A stretch of DNA of 64,000 nucleotides from Zingiber officinale (Eukaryota; Streptophyta; Magnoliopsida; Zingiberales; Zingiberaceae). The notes under the pieces were generated by a model. The model saw only the letters and a program-made list of their open reading frames with translations, ran no database searches and was not told the origin of the DNA. This document shows positions 45,013-56,356 of the stretch, piece by piece; position 1 is the first letter of the stretch; every line of letters starts with the position of its first letter. The position numbers and the translations under genes are program-made. The stretch covers positions 49,341 through 113,340 of the forward strand of contig NW_024589865.1 of assembly GCF_018446385.1 (NCBI RefSeq), written 5' to 3'.

Positions 45013-47195
45013 TATTGGTTAGTCCTAGGAAGATCGTACTGCTTCCACTGTACAAAATTTTATACAAGTGATGAACCTTTCCTAATAACCTATTGTGTTC
45101 TTTAGAAGTTAAATTAGGAATCGCAAATGGAACTTAACATTATTGATTCCAAATTTAACTTATCTGTTCTTAATGGTTTAGACTTGGAACGCAAGTGGAA
45201 CTTAATACTATTGATCCAAAACCACCTATGTTATAAATTCAATTAAATATTAATTTCCAAACTTGGCTTCCAGGTTAAATATGGCGAGGCACTAGGCCTT
45301 CTTAGATATGGGAGCAACCACCACTTCCTAGACAAAGCCTTTTAAAGAAAGCTAATATTTAATTTCCTTATATAACTCTAAGTTTAACAAAAAAGAACAA
45401 TCGAATCACAAATTCGAAAAACAAAAAAGACAAACTCGAATAAAAAATCCGAAAAACTAGAATCTATTGCCTCTTGTGTTTGGAATTCTTACAAAGAAAA
45501 ATAACTAGCATGATGCGGAAGAAAATTACTAGTTATACCTTCTCTTTGTATGCTAATGACCTCGAGATCTTCTGTCGTATTCCTTGCCTCGCCTTGGACG
45601 TCGTGTGGGCGACGATCCTCCAAGATGAACACCACCCAAAAGCTTTCTTCTCGTTCTCTATTTTTTGGCCACCACCACCTTAAGGGAACAAGAGAGCAAA
45701 GGGAAAGGAAGAGGGGAGATGGCCGGCCACAAGAGGAGCACCAACAAGAGAATAAGAATTATTATCTCATCAGGCCTCTCCTCCCCTTCTTTTATATTAC
45801 TTGGCCAAGACAAATAAGGAAAGGCTTTTTACAAAAATTAAAATTTTCCTCTTGTTTTTCCTTTTTCCTTTTTATTTTGTTTCCTCTTGATTGAATCAAT
45901 CACCAAATCAATGATTGGATGATCTTTGATTGGCCGGCCCCTTGCTTGGGCACCAAGCAAGGGTCGACGACCACTTAAAAAGGAAGGAAATATTTTTGTA
46001 AAAATTTTATAAGCAAAGAAGAAAATCTCTTATAAAATTTTACAAGCTCTCTTTTTAATTTCCCAATGTGAATGTTAAAAAAGAAAAGTTTTAAAAATTA
46101 AAATCAAGTTTTTAAAATTTAAAACTTCTCTTCTAAAATTTTATTTTTTAACATGGTTACAAAAATAGAAAAATTTAATTTTAAAACATCTCTTCCTTTT
46201 TTCTAAAAATCATGAGGATGGTTAAAAAAGGAAAGTTTTAAAACTTTTAAACTTTCTATTAAACCATGTGGCCTAATTCAAATAAGGAAAATTTTATATT
46301 TTAAAAACTCTCTTTTAAAACTTGTAATTTTCTACAAAGAGAAGATTTTAAAAATTAAAAACGCCCCTCCTTATTTAACATATTATGGTCGACCCCTCTT
46401 TGCTAGGACACCAAGCAAAGGGCCGACCCCTTTGTGAAGGAGATTGGCCGGCCCTTTGGCTTGGTCACCAAGCCATGGGCTGGCCTCTTCTTGGACATCA
46501 AGAAGGGATTTATATGGGTGGACTTGAGACTTTAATGAGGGTATGACAGGGACCTAGAGGAGAAATTCATTTTGGCCTTCCGATGAGCTTGAGTATCCCG
46601 TGTTCGCCCCAAACACACAACTCAAGTTCATCAATAATAACTCATTCCACTAGAGAGTTATTATTGCACTACCGCACCAATCCCAGATTACATTTTAGGC
46701 TCCTTCATATATGAGTGTGTTAGTCTCCTTGTGTTTAAGATAACTAATGTCCACTAATTAAGTAAGTTATTGACAACTTCACTTAATTAATATCTAGCTT
46801 CAAGAGTAGTACCACTCAACTTCATTGTCATGTTGGACTAAGTCCACCTGCAGGGTTTAACATGACAATCCTTATGAGCTCCTCTTGGGGACATTCTCAA
46901 CCTAGATAACTAGGACACAGTTTTCTTCTATAATCAACAACACACACTATAAGTAATATCATTTTCCAACTTATCGGGCCTATTGATTTATCGAACTAAA
47001 TCTCACCCTTTGATAAGTTAAAGAAATAAATACTAAATATATGTGCTTGTTATTATATTAGGATTAAGAGCACACAGTTCCATAATAACTAAGGTCTAGT
47101 TCTTTTATTAAGTTAGTATAAAAAGAACTTACCTAAAATGGTCCTACTCAATACACTTAGAGTGTACTAGTGTAATTTATTAGTCAAGATAAACT
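45013..47195 (-). mobile_element. Copia family 1 3' LTR, incomplete
   Basis: Starts TATTGGTTAGTCCTAGGAAG (a TGTTGG border with one change) after CCAAC, inside Gypsy G2 RT. It matches the solo LTR at 419-2,812 to about 47,195, then joins Copia RT directly. The last few hundred bases of the LTR, the polypurine tract and RNase H are deleted at this junction. The element therefore lacks a normal 3' end. Confidence 0.85.
45939..46507. repeat. Four different hairpins in the Copia family 1 LTR
   Basis: Inverted repeats CCCTTGCTTGG/CCAAGCAAGGG (45,939-45,963), CTTTGCTAGG/CCAAGCAAAG (46,398-46,421), CCTTTGGCTTGG/CCAAGCCATGGG (46,452-46,479) and CTTCTTGG/TCAAGAAG (46,487-46,507). They share a plan: GGCC-rich flank, a stem ending CTTGG, a 3-4 base loop, then CCAAG. 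Stem tops differ while pairing is mostly kept. The same four occur in the 5' LTR (58,706-59,277). Confidence 0.7.
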
Positions 47196-47988
47196 AAATA
47201 TCAAATTCCTATCATATCAAATTGTTTGGATAACCATACCCTTACATCCGATAACACTTTGACATTGTTGCCAATTAACAAAATATCATCTACGTATAGT
47301 ACAAGAAATACCACCACGTTTCCATTACACTTCTCGTATACACAAGACTCATCCGGATACTGAATAAATCCATATGACTGGATCACTTCGTTAAACCAGA
47401 TGTTCCAAGATCTTGAAGCTTGCTTCAGTTCATAAATAGACCGATTCAGCTTGCACACTAGATACTTTTTGCCCTTTTCAATGACCCCTCCGGTTGCTTC
47501 ATATGGATGTTTTATTCAAGACTTCCATTAAGGAAAGTTGTCTTGACATCCATTTGACAAATCTCATAATCCATATGAGCGGCAATGGATAAGAGTATCC
47601 GGATAGACTTTAGCATAGCTACCGATGAAAAAGTCTCCTCATAATCGATTCCCTCTTTTTGAGTATACCCTTTCGCAAAAAGCCTTGCCTTGAAGGTTTC
47701 TACCTTCCCATCTATCCCTCTTTTCCTTTTGTAGATCCACTTGCATCCAACGGCTTTTACACCATCTGGTGGTTCTACAAGCTCCCAGACCTTATTAGAA
47801 TACATAGACTATATTCCAGATTTCATTGCCTTTTGCCAAGATACTGCATCTATATCTTGGAGTGCTTCGTCATATGTCCGGGGATCAGGTTTATGTTTAC
47901 CCGGGATCAAGTCTGAAGACTCTCCCAAAAACATGAATCTCTCAGGTTGCCTCACAACCCTCCCATTACGACGAGGCACTGTCTGTGG
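47196..47988 (-). pseudogene. Copia family 1 reverse transcriptase (N-terminal two thirds)
   Basis: RT with [70 protein letters not shown] and the catalytic YVDDILLIGN box (about 47,280). One frame break lies between 47,458 and 47,512. The frame ends at SKQFDM, where relatives continue with KDLGEA, because the gene is fused to the LTR there. Confidence 0.88.
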
Positions 47989-49518
47989 TTATGTATCATA
48001 TGTGACACGTGTTGCAGTCTCTTGTGGTACTTCATCTTGTCCTGTTGGTACTGAAGTAGACGTGTCCTCTCTCATCTCTTCTAGAACAATTTTACTCATG
48101 GACTTATGATTCATTACATAATCATCTTCTAAAAATCGAGCATTGGTGCTAACAATGATCTTTTGATTTTTAGGATTATAAAATAAACCACCTTTTGTTC
48201 CTTTAGGATATCCCACAAATAAACAAACTTCTGTACATGATTCCAACTTGTTAGTATCTCCCTTCAGCACATGTGCTGAACTACCCCATATCCGAATATG
48301 AATCAGACTAGGCTTACGCCCATTCCATAATTTCATTGGAGTAGAAGGAACTATTTTACAAGGTTCCATATTCAGAATGTACACTGCTGTTTCTAAAGCA
48401 TATCCCCAAAACAAATTTGGTAATTCTAAATAACTCATCATCGATCTAACCATTTCCATAAGAGTCATATTCCTTCGTTCTGTCACACCATTCTGTTGGG
48501 GTATACCAGGTGCAGACAATTGAGATTGAATCCCGACTTCTGATAAGTAATTCCTAAACTCTCCAAAGAGGTATTCGCCACCACGGTCAGACCGTAGTGT
48601 CTTGATACTTTTACCAAGACATTTCTCCGCATCAGCCCTATATTCTTTGAACTTATCAAAGCATTTAGACTTGCGGCGCATCAAGTAAATGTATCCGTAT
48701 CTTGAATAATCATCTATAAAGGAGACGAAATATTCATAACCACCTCTTGCCTGGATAGACATAGGACCGCACAAATCAGAATGAACCAGTTCTAACACAT
48801 CTTTGGCTCTATACCCCTTAGCCTTAAAAGGTCTCTTGGTCATTTTAGGAAAGTTTTCCAACTCTAATGAACCCAAGAGTCCATCAGCTACGAGCCTTTG
48901 AATCCTACTTAAGTTAATATGACCAAGCCTTAGATGCCAAAGATATGTTTGGTTCATTTCTGAAGGTTCTTTTCTCTTATTAGAGTTAGAAGATGTGTTA
49001 TTAATTTCCATATTTTGCATTGTGGGAGAAATTGGATTTAAAGTATATAAATTGCCAATCAATGCACCAGAACATATAATAACCTTATTTCTCTTTATAA
49101 CCACATTGTTACTAAAAGAAACAGAATATCCATCCAAATACAGTTTAGAAACTGAAATTAAATTCTTTCTAAAACTGAGTACATAAAGATAATTTCTTAA
49201 AACCAAACTTCTATTCCTATCAAAAGATAAGTAGGCGTCTCCCACTGCAACAACCGCCACCTTAGTAGTATTGCCTATGTAGACAATTATCTCTCCTTCA
49301 AATAATCGTCGAGTTTCCTGGAACCCCTGTAAAGAGTTGCAGACATGATCAGTGGCTCCTGTATCTACACACCAGGTGCTGGTAGATAACACAGCTAAAT
49401 ATGTTTCAACTACTAGAGAATAAGATATACCTTTATTGTTTTGATTCCTATGAGGACAGTCCGCCTTCCAATGTCCTGACTGCTTGCAGATGAAGCACTT
49501 GCCCTTCGGCTTCTTCAT
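47989..49518 (-). pseudogene. Copia family 1 zinc knuckle, protease and integrase (509 codons open)
   Basis: Long open frame. CCHC knuckle CFICKQSGHWKADC at its start, protease active site WCVDTGATDHVC (about 49,365), GAG-pre-integrase LWHLRLGHINLSRIQRL, integrase core with catalytic Asp in LVHSDLCGPMS and in LRSDRGGEYL and Glu region PQQNGVTERRN, then LYNPKNQKIIVSTNARFLED. It lost continuity with gag (stop and frameshift at 49,519-49,568) and ends at a stop before RT. Well preserved, so the insertion is fairly young. Confidence 0.9.
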
Positions 49519-49568
49519 TCCAGCTTTTTGTCCTGTCTCAGTTTATTCACCTTCTTTGCTGAAAAGAC

Positions 49569-50234
49569 CTATTTCTTCTTCTTCTTACCTTTCGACTTAG
49601 AAGTAGAACCATTTTTAACATAGTGAATATGAGAACTGTGACGAAATATACCTTCTGCTGCTTGTAGTTTTGTCAGAAGTTCCGCCAACGTATACTCCCT
49701 TTTATTCATGTTATAGTTCAGGCAGAACTGCTCAAAACTTCTGTGTAGCGTTTGGAGAATTATATCGACCTGGATTTCCCCATCGATTTCTCCTCCAAGG
49801 ACTTGTATTTCGTTCAGATAAGCCATCATTTTGAGGATATGATCCCTTACGGGTGTCCCCTCAGACATGGTGGCTGTCATTAACTTTCTCATTGCCTCTT
49901 GCCTAGCAGTCCGACTCTGGTGCACAAAGAGTTCTTTGAGATTGTTCATTATATCATAAGCAGTTGGTAAATCTTGATGATGATGTTGCAATACATTTGA
50001 CATTGAAGCCAAAATATAATACTGCGCCATCTCATCTGCTTTTACCCATTTCTTATGATACTCAATCTCCTCTGGGGTAGAATCACCATTAGGTGTATCT
50101 AGGCATACCTCTGAAAGTACAAACATATAGCTTTCAGCAATTAAGATAATATCCAGGTTTCTTTTCCAATCTATATATTTGGGACCAGTAAGTTTATTCT
50201 CTTTCAGTATAATAGCCAATGGGTTGAAAGACAT
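49569..50234 (-). pseudogene. Copia family 1 gag
   Basis: UBN2-type gag beginning MSFNPLAIILKENKLTGPKY at 50,234, chosen because this is the usual plant Copia gag start, although the frame is open further upstream. It continues with WKRNLDIILIAESYMFVL, YYILASMSNVL, and ARQEAMRKLMTATM, and ends in a Lys-rich tail with TAG. The zinc knuckle lies in another frame just downstream. Gag forms the virus-like particle that packages the element's RNA. Confidence 0.88.
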
Positions 50235-51320
50235 CCTAAGAATTACAAAATAAACTTTGATCAGGACTCTAAATTTAAAATAATATTGATTCCTCAACCA
50301 ATACTATTTAAATTTACCAACATCTCAAAACACTGTGAATATTGCATGCCACGTTAGTGTGGATATATACAAATTCAACATTTGTAAGAGGAGGGTGTAC
50401 CCCATCAGTTTTATTATCTTGTCATCTTAACTTTATGACAAATAAAATTAATAGTTAGTTTTACTTTGGTCACGTAAAACAATAGCAGTGACTCCGTTGG
50501 GGAGGATACTATTGAATGTGTCTAAGTGTATACCATTACTTGATACTTAGTCCATTAAATAGGATTGTGTCCCTTCAGTTGGAGAAGATCACACGCTTCT
50601 AAATAATTTCCTATAACCATCCATAAAGGAAGTTTGATCTAGTGATTCGCAACAAACCCATCCGTTGTGGAGGGAGGCACTCATAGCCAACACGCAAGCT
50701 TGTTGCATCACTTACAAACCAGTAATGGAGACCGTGAAATTTATTTAAAAATCCCTCTCCCACTTAGTTATTTAAGGTGAGGAATTTTAACCACATGCAC
50801 ATATACACCACAGTAAATAAAAGCAATAAATATGGAAATTAATTTTCCAACTATTATGGCATTTTCTGTCACTGTTCTCCGTGTGCTCCAACCCTAGATG
50901 CTGCCATTTTTAGCCACCGCCATCGGGTCGAGTTGTCGCATCTATCTTGCTTCTTATTCCGCTGCACCTCTGGTCCTCCAATAGCACCACGCCTCGCAAA
51001 GATACGATCCGCGACAAAAATAGAATTTTACATATATCGATCCTATATTCCATAAAGGAAAGTACATGTATTCTAGATCGAACAAAAAAGTAAAATTCTA
51101 AAACTAATACAGCTCCTGCTGTATTTAATACATACAATCATGCACATACAAAATAATGCCCTTGACATGTCCAAGGGTCCAATCAAACATAATATCTATA
51201 TGCCATAATAGTTGGAGCCTGCAACCACAAAGTTAGCACATCCTACTATTATCTTGCCTAAATTATGTATGACATGTGCATAATCTATTTGAAAACCAAA
51301 ACACACAGAGGCAAACCCTA
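50235..51320 (-). other. Copia family 1 leader
   Basis: About 1.1 kb between the primer-binding site and gag. Short open frames on the minus strand (for example 50,910-51,137) show no protein similarity. Nothing else is recognisable. Confidence 0.6.
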
Positions 51321-51332
51321 ACTCTAATACCA
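51321..51332 (-). other. Primer-binding site, Copia family 1
   Basis: The minus strand reads TGGTATTAGAGT two bases after the LTR end CCAACA. It resembles the initiator tRNA-Met complement and fixes the minus orientation of the family. Confidence 0.8.
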
Positions 51333-51334
51333 AT

Positions 51335-52212
51335 TGTTGGTTAGTCCTAGGAAGATCGTACCGGTTCCACTATACAAAATTTTGTACAAGTGTCGAACCT
51401 TTCCTAATAACCTATTGTGTTCTTTAGAAGTTAAATTAGGAATCGCAAACAGAACTTAACATTATTGATTCCAAATTTAACTTATCTGTTCTTAATGGTT
51501 TAGACTTGGATCGCGGAACTTAACACTATTGATCCAAAACCACCTATGTTATAAATTCAATTAAATATTAATTTCCAAAATTGGCTTCTAGGTTAAACAT
51601 GGCGAGGCACTAGGCCTTCTTGGATATGGGAGCAACCACCACTTCCTAGACAAAGCCTTTTAAGGAAAGCTAATATTTAATTTCCTTATATAACTCAAGG
51701 TTTAACAAAATGAACAATCGAATCACAAATTTGAAAAACAAAAACACAAACTCGAATAACAAATCCAAAAACTAGAATTTATTGCCTCTTGTGTTTGGAA
51801 TTCTTACAAAGAAAAATAACTAGCATGATGCAGAAGAAAATTATTACTTATACCTTCTCTTTGTATGCTAATGACCTCGAGATCTTTTGCCGTATTCCTC
51901 GCCTCGCCTTGGGCGTTGTGTGGGCGACGATCCTCCAAGATGAACATCACCCAAAAGCTTTTTCTCCTTCTCTATGTTTCGCCACCACCACCTTAAGGGA
52001 ACAAGAGAGCAAAGGGAAAGGAAGAGGGGAGAGGGTCGGCCACAAGAGGAGCACCAACAAGAGAATAAGAATTGTTATCTCATGAGGCCTCTCCTCCCCT
52101 TCTTTTATATTACTTGCCCAAGGCAAATAAGGAAAAACTTTTTACAAAAACTAAAATCTTCCTCTTATTTTTCCTTTTCCCTTTTTATTTTTCCTTTTCT
52201 TTCCTCTTAATT
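51335..52212 (-). mobile_element. Copia family 1 5' LTR, first part
   Basis: Starts TGTTGGTTAGTCCTAGGAAG and matches the 3' LTR from 45,013 to about 45,893. It is interrupted at 52,213 by a CACTA element and resumes at 58,660. The left TSD base triplet of the CACTA (ATT) is 52,210-52,212. Confidence 0.9.
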
Positions 52213-52445
52213 CACTACAACAAAAACTCTCATAGACATCAGTGGAACAACAACAGTTTTAAGCAAAAACCGATGTCTTTGAGTATTTTACACCGGTTTT
52301 TCCAAAAACCGATGTCTATGAGCGCAGATTTTCGCTCATAGACATCGGGTTTTTAAGCGATGTCTATGAACGCCTTTTTTTTCGTTAATAGACATCGGTT
52401 TTAACAGCGGTTTTTAAAATCCGATGTCTATGAATCAAAATTTTG
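52213..52445. repeat. CACTA-1 left terminal and subterminal repeats
   Basis: After the CACTAC end, the motif ATAGACATCGG or its complement CCGATGTCTATG recurs at least six times in both orientations. These are the transposase-binding type subterminal repeats of CACTA elements, and neighbouring inverted copies could fold. Confidence 0.85.
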
Positions 52446-52589
52446 ACGGACTTTCTTAGCACACTTTTTTTGGGCTTCTTCTCGCCCACCATAAATCGAA
52501 ACCCTAATCCTCAGGCGCCGATCCAGCTCCTCAGGCTCTTTCTTTTGCCTCCCGCTCATCAGGCGCCGATCCCAGCTCCCCCTGCCAAC

Positions 52590-52870
52590 TGCACTTCTCC
52601 CCAGCCCCCGGTGCCGTCCCGCAAATCGAGTCCCTCCCGCTCTTCCGCGATGTGCCCGTACTCGAGCTCCAGGTGCTCTTTCTCCTCAACCGGATCTGCT
52701 CTGTGCTCTTCGACTTCTCTGACACGCTCAAGTCAGCCCGCGAGAAGGAGGTGAAGCGGCAGACGCCGTCGGAGCTCGTCGACTTCGTGCAATCCGGCTC
52801 CGGCCGGCTCAACGAGCAGGTACAGGAAGAGCTCGTCCGACTGTGTCTTCATAAGATCGACTCGGTGTGA
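52590..52870 (+). pseudogene. Captured PP2A B' (B56) regulatory-subunit fragment
   Basis: The frame reads IESLPLFRDVPVLELQVLF, then CSVLFDFSDTLKSAREKE, KRQTPSELVDFVQSGSGRL and NEQVQEELVRL before a TGA at 52,868. Plant PP2A B' subunits carry the same order (RDVP, LFxxKL, FDFSDP, REKEIKRQTLLELVDFxQSGSG), from memory of the family. These subunits target the PP2A phosphatase to substrates. The DP of FDFSDP and the LL of QTLLE are changed, and only a first-exon-sized piece is present. GC-rich composition contrasts with the surrounding AT-rich element. Confidence 0.75.
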
Positions 52871-52879
52871 TCGTCGGGT

Positions 52880-53333
52880 AGAGTCGGAAGTAGAGGAGGG
52901 AGGGTGCCCGGCCCGTCGTCACCGCGAGAGTCAAGTTTGGCAGCAATCTGACGAGTCTTGGAAGGCAGTCTAAGGTGGAAAACACGGGGCTTGGCGTGAT
53001 ATCCGGGAGCTAAAAGCTTCCACTGTTTAGGCCGCTACATTAGGGGATCCGAGGGAATGACAGCGGGCTGGTCGCCAATCTCCCCAAGGCGCACGCTAGG
53101 GCGACGCTGCCGCTTGGTACCGGGTAAAGGCGCGGCCAGTACATCAATCAGCTCGGCCGTGCCGCCATTGGACGGTGGCTCCGGCAGTTGGAAATCCTCC
53201 ATCGAATCGAACGCCGGGCACTCCGCCGCTGTCCGTTCGTCCTTCTCCATCCCAAGCTTTTCGCTCAAGTTCTGACCTTTTTCCATAGCACTCCCATCAT
53301 CCCTGATTCGCTTCGTGCCGTTCTTTGCCGCAG
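52880..53333 (-). pseudogene. Captured fragment of an unnamed protein
   Basis: Minus-strand frame from about 53,333: GTKRIRDDGSAMEKGQNL, an acidic middle (AFDSMEDFQLPEPP), then GTKRQRRPSVRLGEIGDQPA, a stop and RPKQWKLLAPG. The basic RRPSVRLGEIGDQP block looks like a conserved plant motif, but I cannot name the protein. It lies opposite in strand to the adjacent PP2A and RsmH pieces, so it was captured separately or inverted. Confidence 0.5.
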
Positions 53334-53579
53334 ATCGTAGATGCCCATCCGGAGTTGGAGTTGTTCGTGGGAATGGATATGGATGCTTCAATCCATGACC
53401 AGGCCCGGGCTCAGATAGAGAAGCTCTTGGCCGCGGATTCGCGCGGCAGCAAGTTGAAAGCTTACACTCATGTCAGAAACTTCAAGTACATCAAGTCGAT
53501 GCTTGGCGGCGTCGATGAGAACCTGCTTGACGTTGGGGTGAATGGCATCTTGATGGACCTTGGAATCTCATCCATGCAG
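53334..53579 (+). pseudogene. Captured RsmH/MraW-like methyltransferase exon
   Basis: An 82-codon exon preceded by CAG and followed by GT. It reads IVDAHPELELFVGMDMDAS, AQIEKLLAADSRG, FKYIKSMLGG and NGILMDLGISSMQ, the S-adenosylmethionine-binding region of RsmH (16S rRNA m4C methyltransferase), which in plants acts in organelle ribosomes. The frame is intact. The next exon lies at 53,667 with a proper intron but carries a frameshift. Confidence 0.8.
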
Positions 53580-53666
53580 GTTATTGTTCAGTTGCACTTC
53601 TCATGTTTGATGAATTGCCGAAAATAACTTACTTTGAATCTAATAAGTTGGTAAGCTATTTAACAG

Positions 53667-53734
53667 GTGGATGACTCTAAAGGGGATTTAGTGTGCAAGG
53701 TGATGGACCTTTGGATATGCGCATGAATCCTCAG
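53667..53734 (+). pseudogene. RsmH-like second exon, copy 1 (frameshifted)
   Basis: A 68-base exon between CAG and GTTAGA. The start reads VDDSK; with a one-base shift the rest reads GFSVQGDGPLDMRMNPQ, the next block of RsmH. The shift sits in AAAGGGG. The exon and about 20 flanking bases recur at 54,905. Confidence 0.8.
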
Positions 53735-54904
53735 GTTAGAGTTCTTAGATGAAATTTATCCATTAATATATTTGCTTGTGAAGGTGTCAGTCACTTTATC
53801 TATTACTAATGCTTATACATGGAGAGTTTTTTCTGCAATGAGGATTATAAAAATCAATCATGAAACTGAATGAGAAATCATGGTATGAATGGTTATTTAG
53901 TTACTAATATAAAAAAGATGCATTTAATATTATGTATGAAAACAAGATGTTCATTCAACAATTTCTATCTATGAAAACATGCCCAGGGCAATTGTTATAT
54001 TTTTTGTCCTTTTGAAATGATATGAACAATAGCCTGTATGCTAGTGTTTTTGGTGAGCATGTAGCACTTGATGCTAATGATATGCCCTATGGTAAGTGAG
54101 ATTTCAGAAATTAAACTAGTATGTACTCAGAGAACTTGTATGTGTTTTTGTCATATAGATTTTGAGGAGATGTTTTTGTTCTCTATCATATCATCTAACT
54201 TATGAAATTAGTTATTTAGGTGATTTATTTTATTTTATTTTATTTTATTTTATTGTGGTACTCAGTACCTTTTGGGTTCTTGATCTTGCCACAGGTAAGA
54301 GCAATTAAATTTTCCATAGTTTTGGATGCAGAGTAGCAGACCATGTATAATACTCATTTTGGTTGCTTGACCTTTATGTTTGACAACTGGCATAGTTTAA
54401 GCTAAATCCCAAGTTTTCTTTTAGTCACGTTGCTTGAATTTATAAAACATTATTTCTGTTATGATATTTCATGTACAATCATTTGTGTCCTTAGCTAAAC
54501 ATAGCCTAAAAATGTTCACTCATATTACTAACTAAAAATGTAAATTCATTTTTCACAGTATTCTTTAGTGACTTATGTTTCTTGTGATTTCAACAGTGCT
54601 GGCAAAAAGAAGAAAACAAGCTTTTTTTTCAGAGCTACAGAAGCCAACACCACAAGTATGCTATTACTCTTCATCACACGACTTGTTTTGGTTGTAGTCA
54701 CCTTATAAATGCAATGTGCATGCTGCTACTCTTCATTTGCCTTTTACTTAGATATTTTAATGTTTTTTAGCTTTGTAGTATGATTTATTCTTCTGTTTAC
54801 AATCTAGTCATTATAGTTCACTTTCCTAGTTTCTTATTACCATCATGCAACCTTAGTTTGATGCCTAATGTTTCTCATATTACTGACAAATGCCTATTTA
54901 ACAG

Positions 54905-54972
54905 GTGGATGACTCTAAAGGGGATTTAGTGTGCAAGGTGATGGACCTTTGGATATGCGCATGAATCCTCAG
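54905..54972 (+). pseudogene. RsmH-like second exon, copy 2 (same frameshift)
   Basis: Identical exon with the same CTATTTAACAG acceptor side and GTTAGAGTT donor side, about 1.24 kb downstream of the first copy. Because both copies share the frameshift, the duplication followed the inactivating change. The flanks diverge just outside (TCTTAGATG against CAGATTGGG). Confidence 0.85.
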
Positions 54973-56248
54973 GTTAGAGTTCAGATTGGGAGTTTGCTCA
55001 GCGCCCGCGCCATACGAGTGCAGTCAAGGTGTTTGCTTTCGATCCTGAGAGAAGGATTTGTAACATAAAACTATGGAAATAATGCTTTTTTTTGTTTTTG
55101 AAAAAATATGAAGAACTGCTGTTCAAAAGCTGGCATTTTACTACGACTGGTTGGCCAACAGCTCAAAGCTTGCCAGAAATAATATCACTCCCTTTCATGT
55201 TTTGCCACTACTGTTACCTCTGAAATGCAAAAATAGTATCAGTACTATCACTCATTTGCAAATTGCCAGAGTTTTTTTTAGTATCATCTTAATTTGACTA
55301 TCTTGCAGGTTAAGAGTTGATCATGAGAAAATTTTGATAATGTGTTGAAGGGAGCATCAGTAGAAGATGGTAGGAGTATTGCAGTTCTTCGATTTCGGTC
55401 AAACCAGCTCCTCCCGTAAGTTACTGGCACTCAATCGACACAATAGTGGTGAGATTGCATCTTGCAAGATGTAAATAATGTACATGGACCTCTAACTTTC
55501 TTTTAAGTTAGAACTCAAGAAAACATATACAAACCTTCAACTTTGTTGCTCGAGTTAAATTATTGAAGATTCCTTCGGTCATATTTTACTATCATAATTC
55601 CTGATCTTACTGCCTTCACAGGTCTTGAACCTCCTAGAAATAGCTTAGAGGTTCCTCCTATGAATACTTATCATAATTTTCAACTGGTTCATGAAGACAT
55701 TCAAGTAAGTTGTTGGGTTTAAGAATTGTTCTTCAGAGTATTCATGGCTTCTTTAGGCAAGCATTTCACTGATTTAGCAATAAGAGAACCAAAATTACTA
55801 TCATTTGTGTATATCTGAACGTACATGCTTCTGGTTATGTTCTTGATTTGGTACTTGAGATTTTTCTTCGTCGATTTATGTGAATCTTCTTGTGGGGATT
55901 TAACAAGAACCGAGAACAAAAATTGATTCCCTTTTTATATTCACATGATTTCAGTGCTCAAGTTATTATAAAGAGGACATTTGCCAACAATCTCACACCA
56001 AAAAATTGATTGCTGTTGAAAGGCTCCACAGAACAAAGGATCACCAAAAAACCGATGTAAGTATTTTGATGTGGGAATACAATTCCCATGGGTTATATGC
56101 ATGTAGGGCCTTGAAAATGTATAATGCGGAGGCTGGAAGGAAAGGGAAAAAATAACCAACATGGGTAGTTGTCAAGGTATGTCCTTTTGATTAGCAACTG
56201 TTTCACTATCCTTGAAGGAGTTGTTCCAATATTTCTTTTCTAACATAG
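54973..56248. other. CACTA-1 interior, unassigned
   Basis: Possible exon-like pieces (for example AVKVFAFDPERRICN near 55,020-55,065 and IAVLRFRSNQLLP near 55,375-55,415) lie in AT-rich intron-like DNA. I cannot assign them to a family. Confidence 0.4.
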
Positions 56249-56356
56249 GCTCCTCAACAACCGGATGCGGAGCAATGTGGTTTTTATATCATGCGATATA
56301 TGAAAGATATAATTGAAAATTTTGGAGTTGACCACAAGGATTCACTTCCCGCAATG
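56249..56356 (+). pseudogene. ULP1-like (C48) peptidase exon, catalytic Cys region
   Basis: Exon with AG before and GT after, reading QQPDAEQCGFYIMRYMKDII then NFGVDHKDSLPAM. The QCGFYIMRYM block carries the catalytic Cys of ULP1/SENP-type cysteine peptidases and is typical of the ULP1 genes that ride in plant CACTA elements. The His/Asp exons are not recognisable upstream. Confidence 0.8.

Noticed and set aside
52590..52870. A functional PP2A B' gene
   Set aside because: Only the N-terminal segment is present, with changed core residues and a stop, and the later helical repeats are missing.
53334..53734. A functional chloroplast rRNA methyltransferase gene
   Set aside because: Only two exons are present, the second frameshifted and duplicated, all inside a CACTA element.
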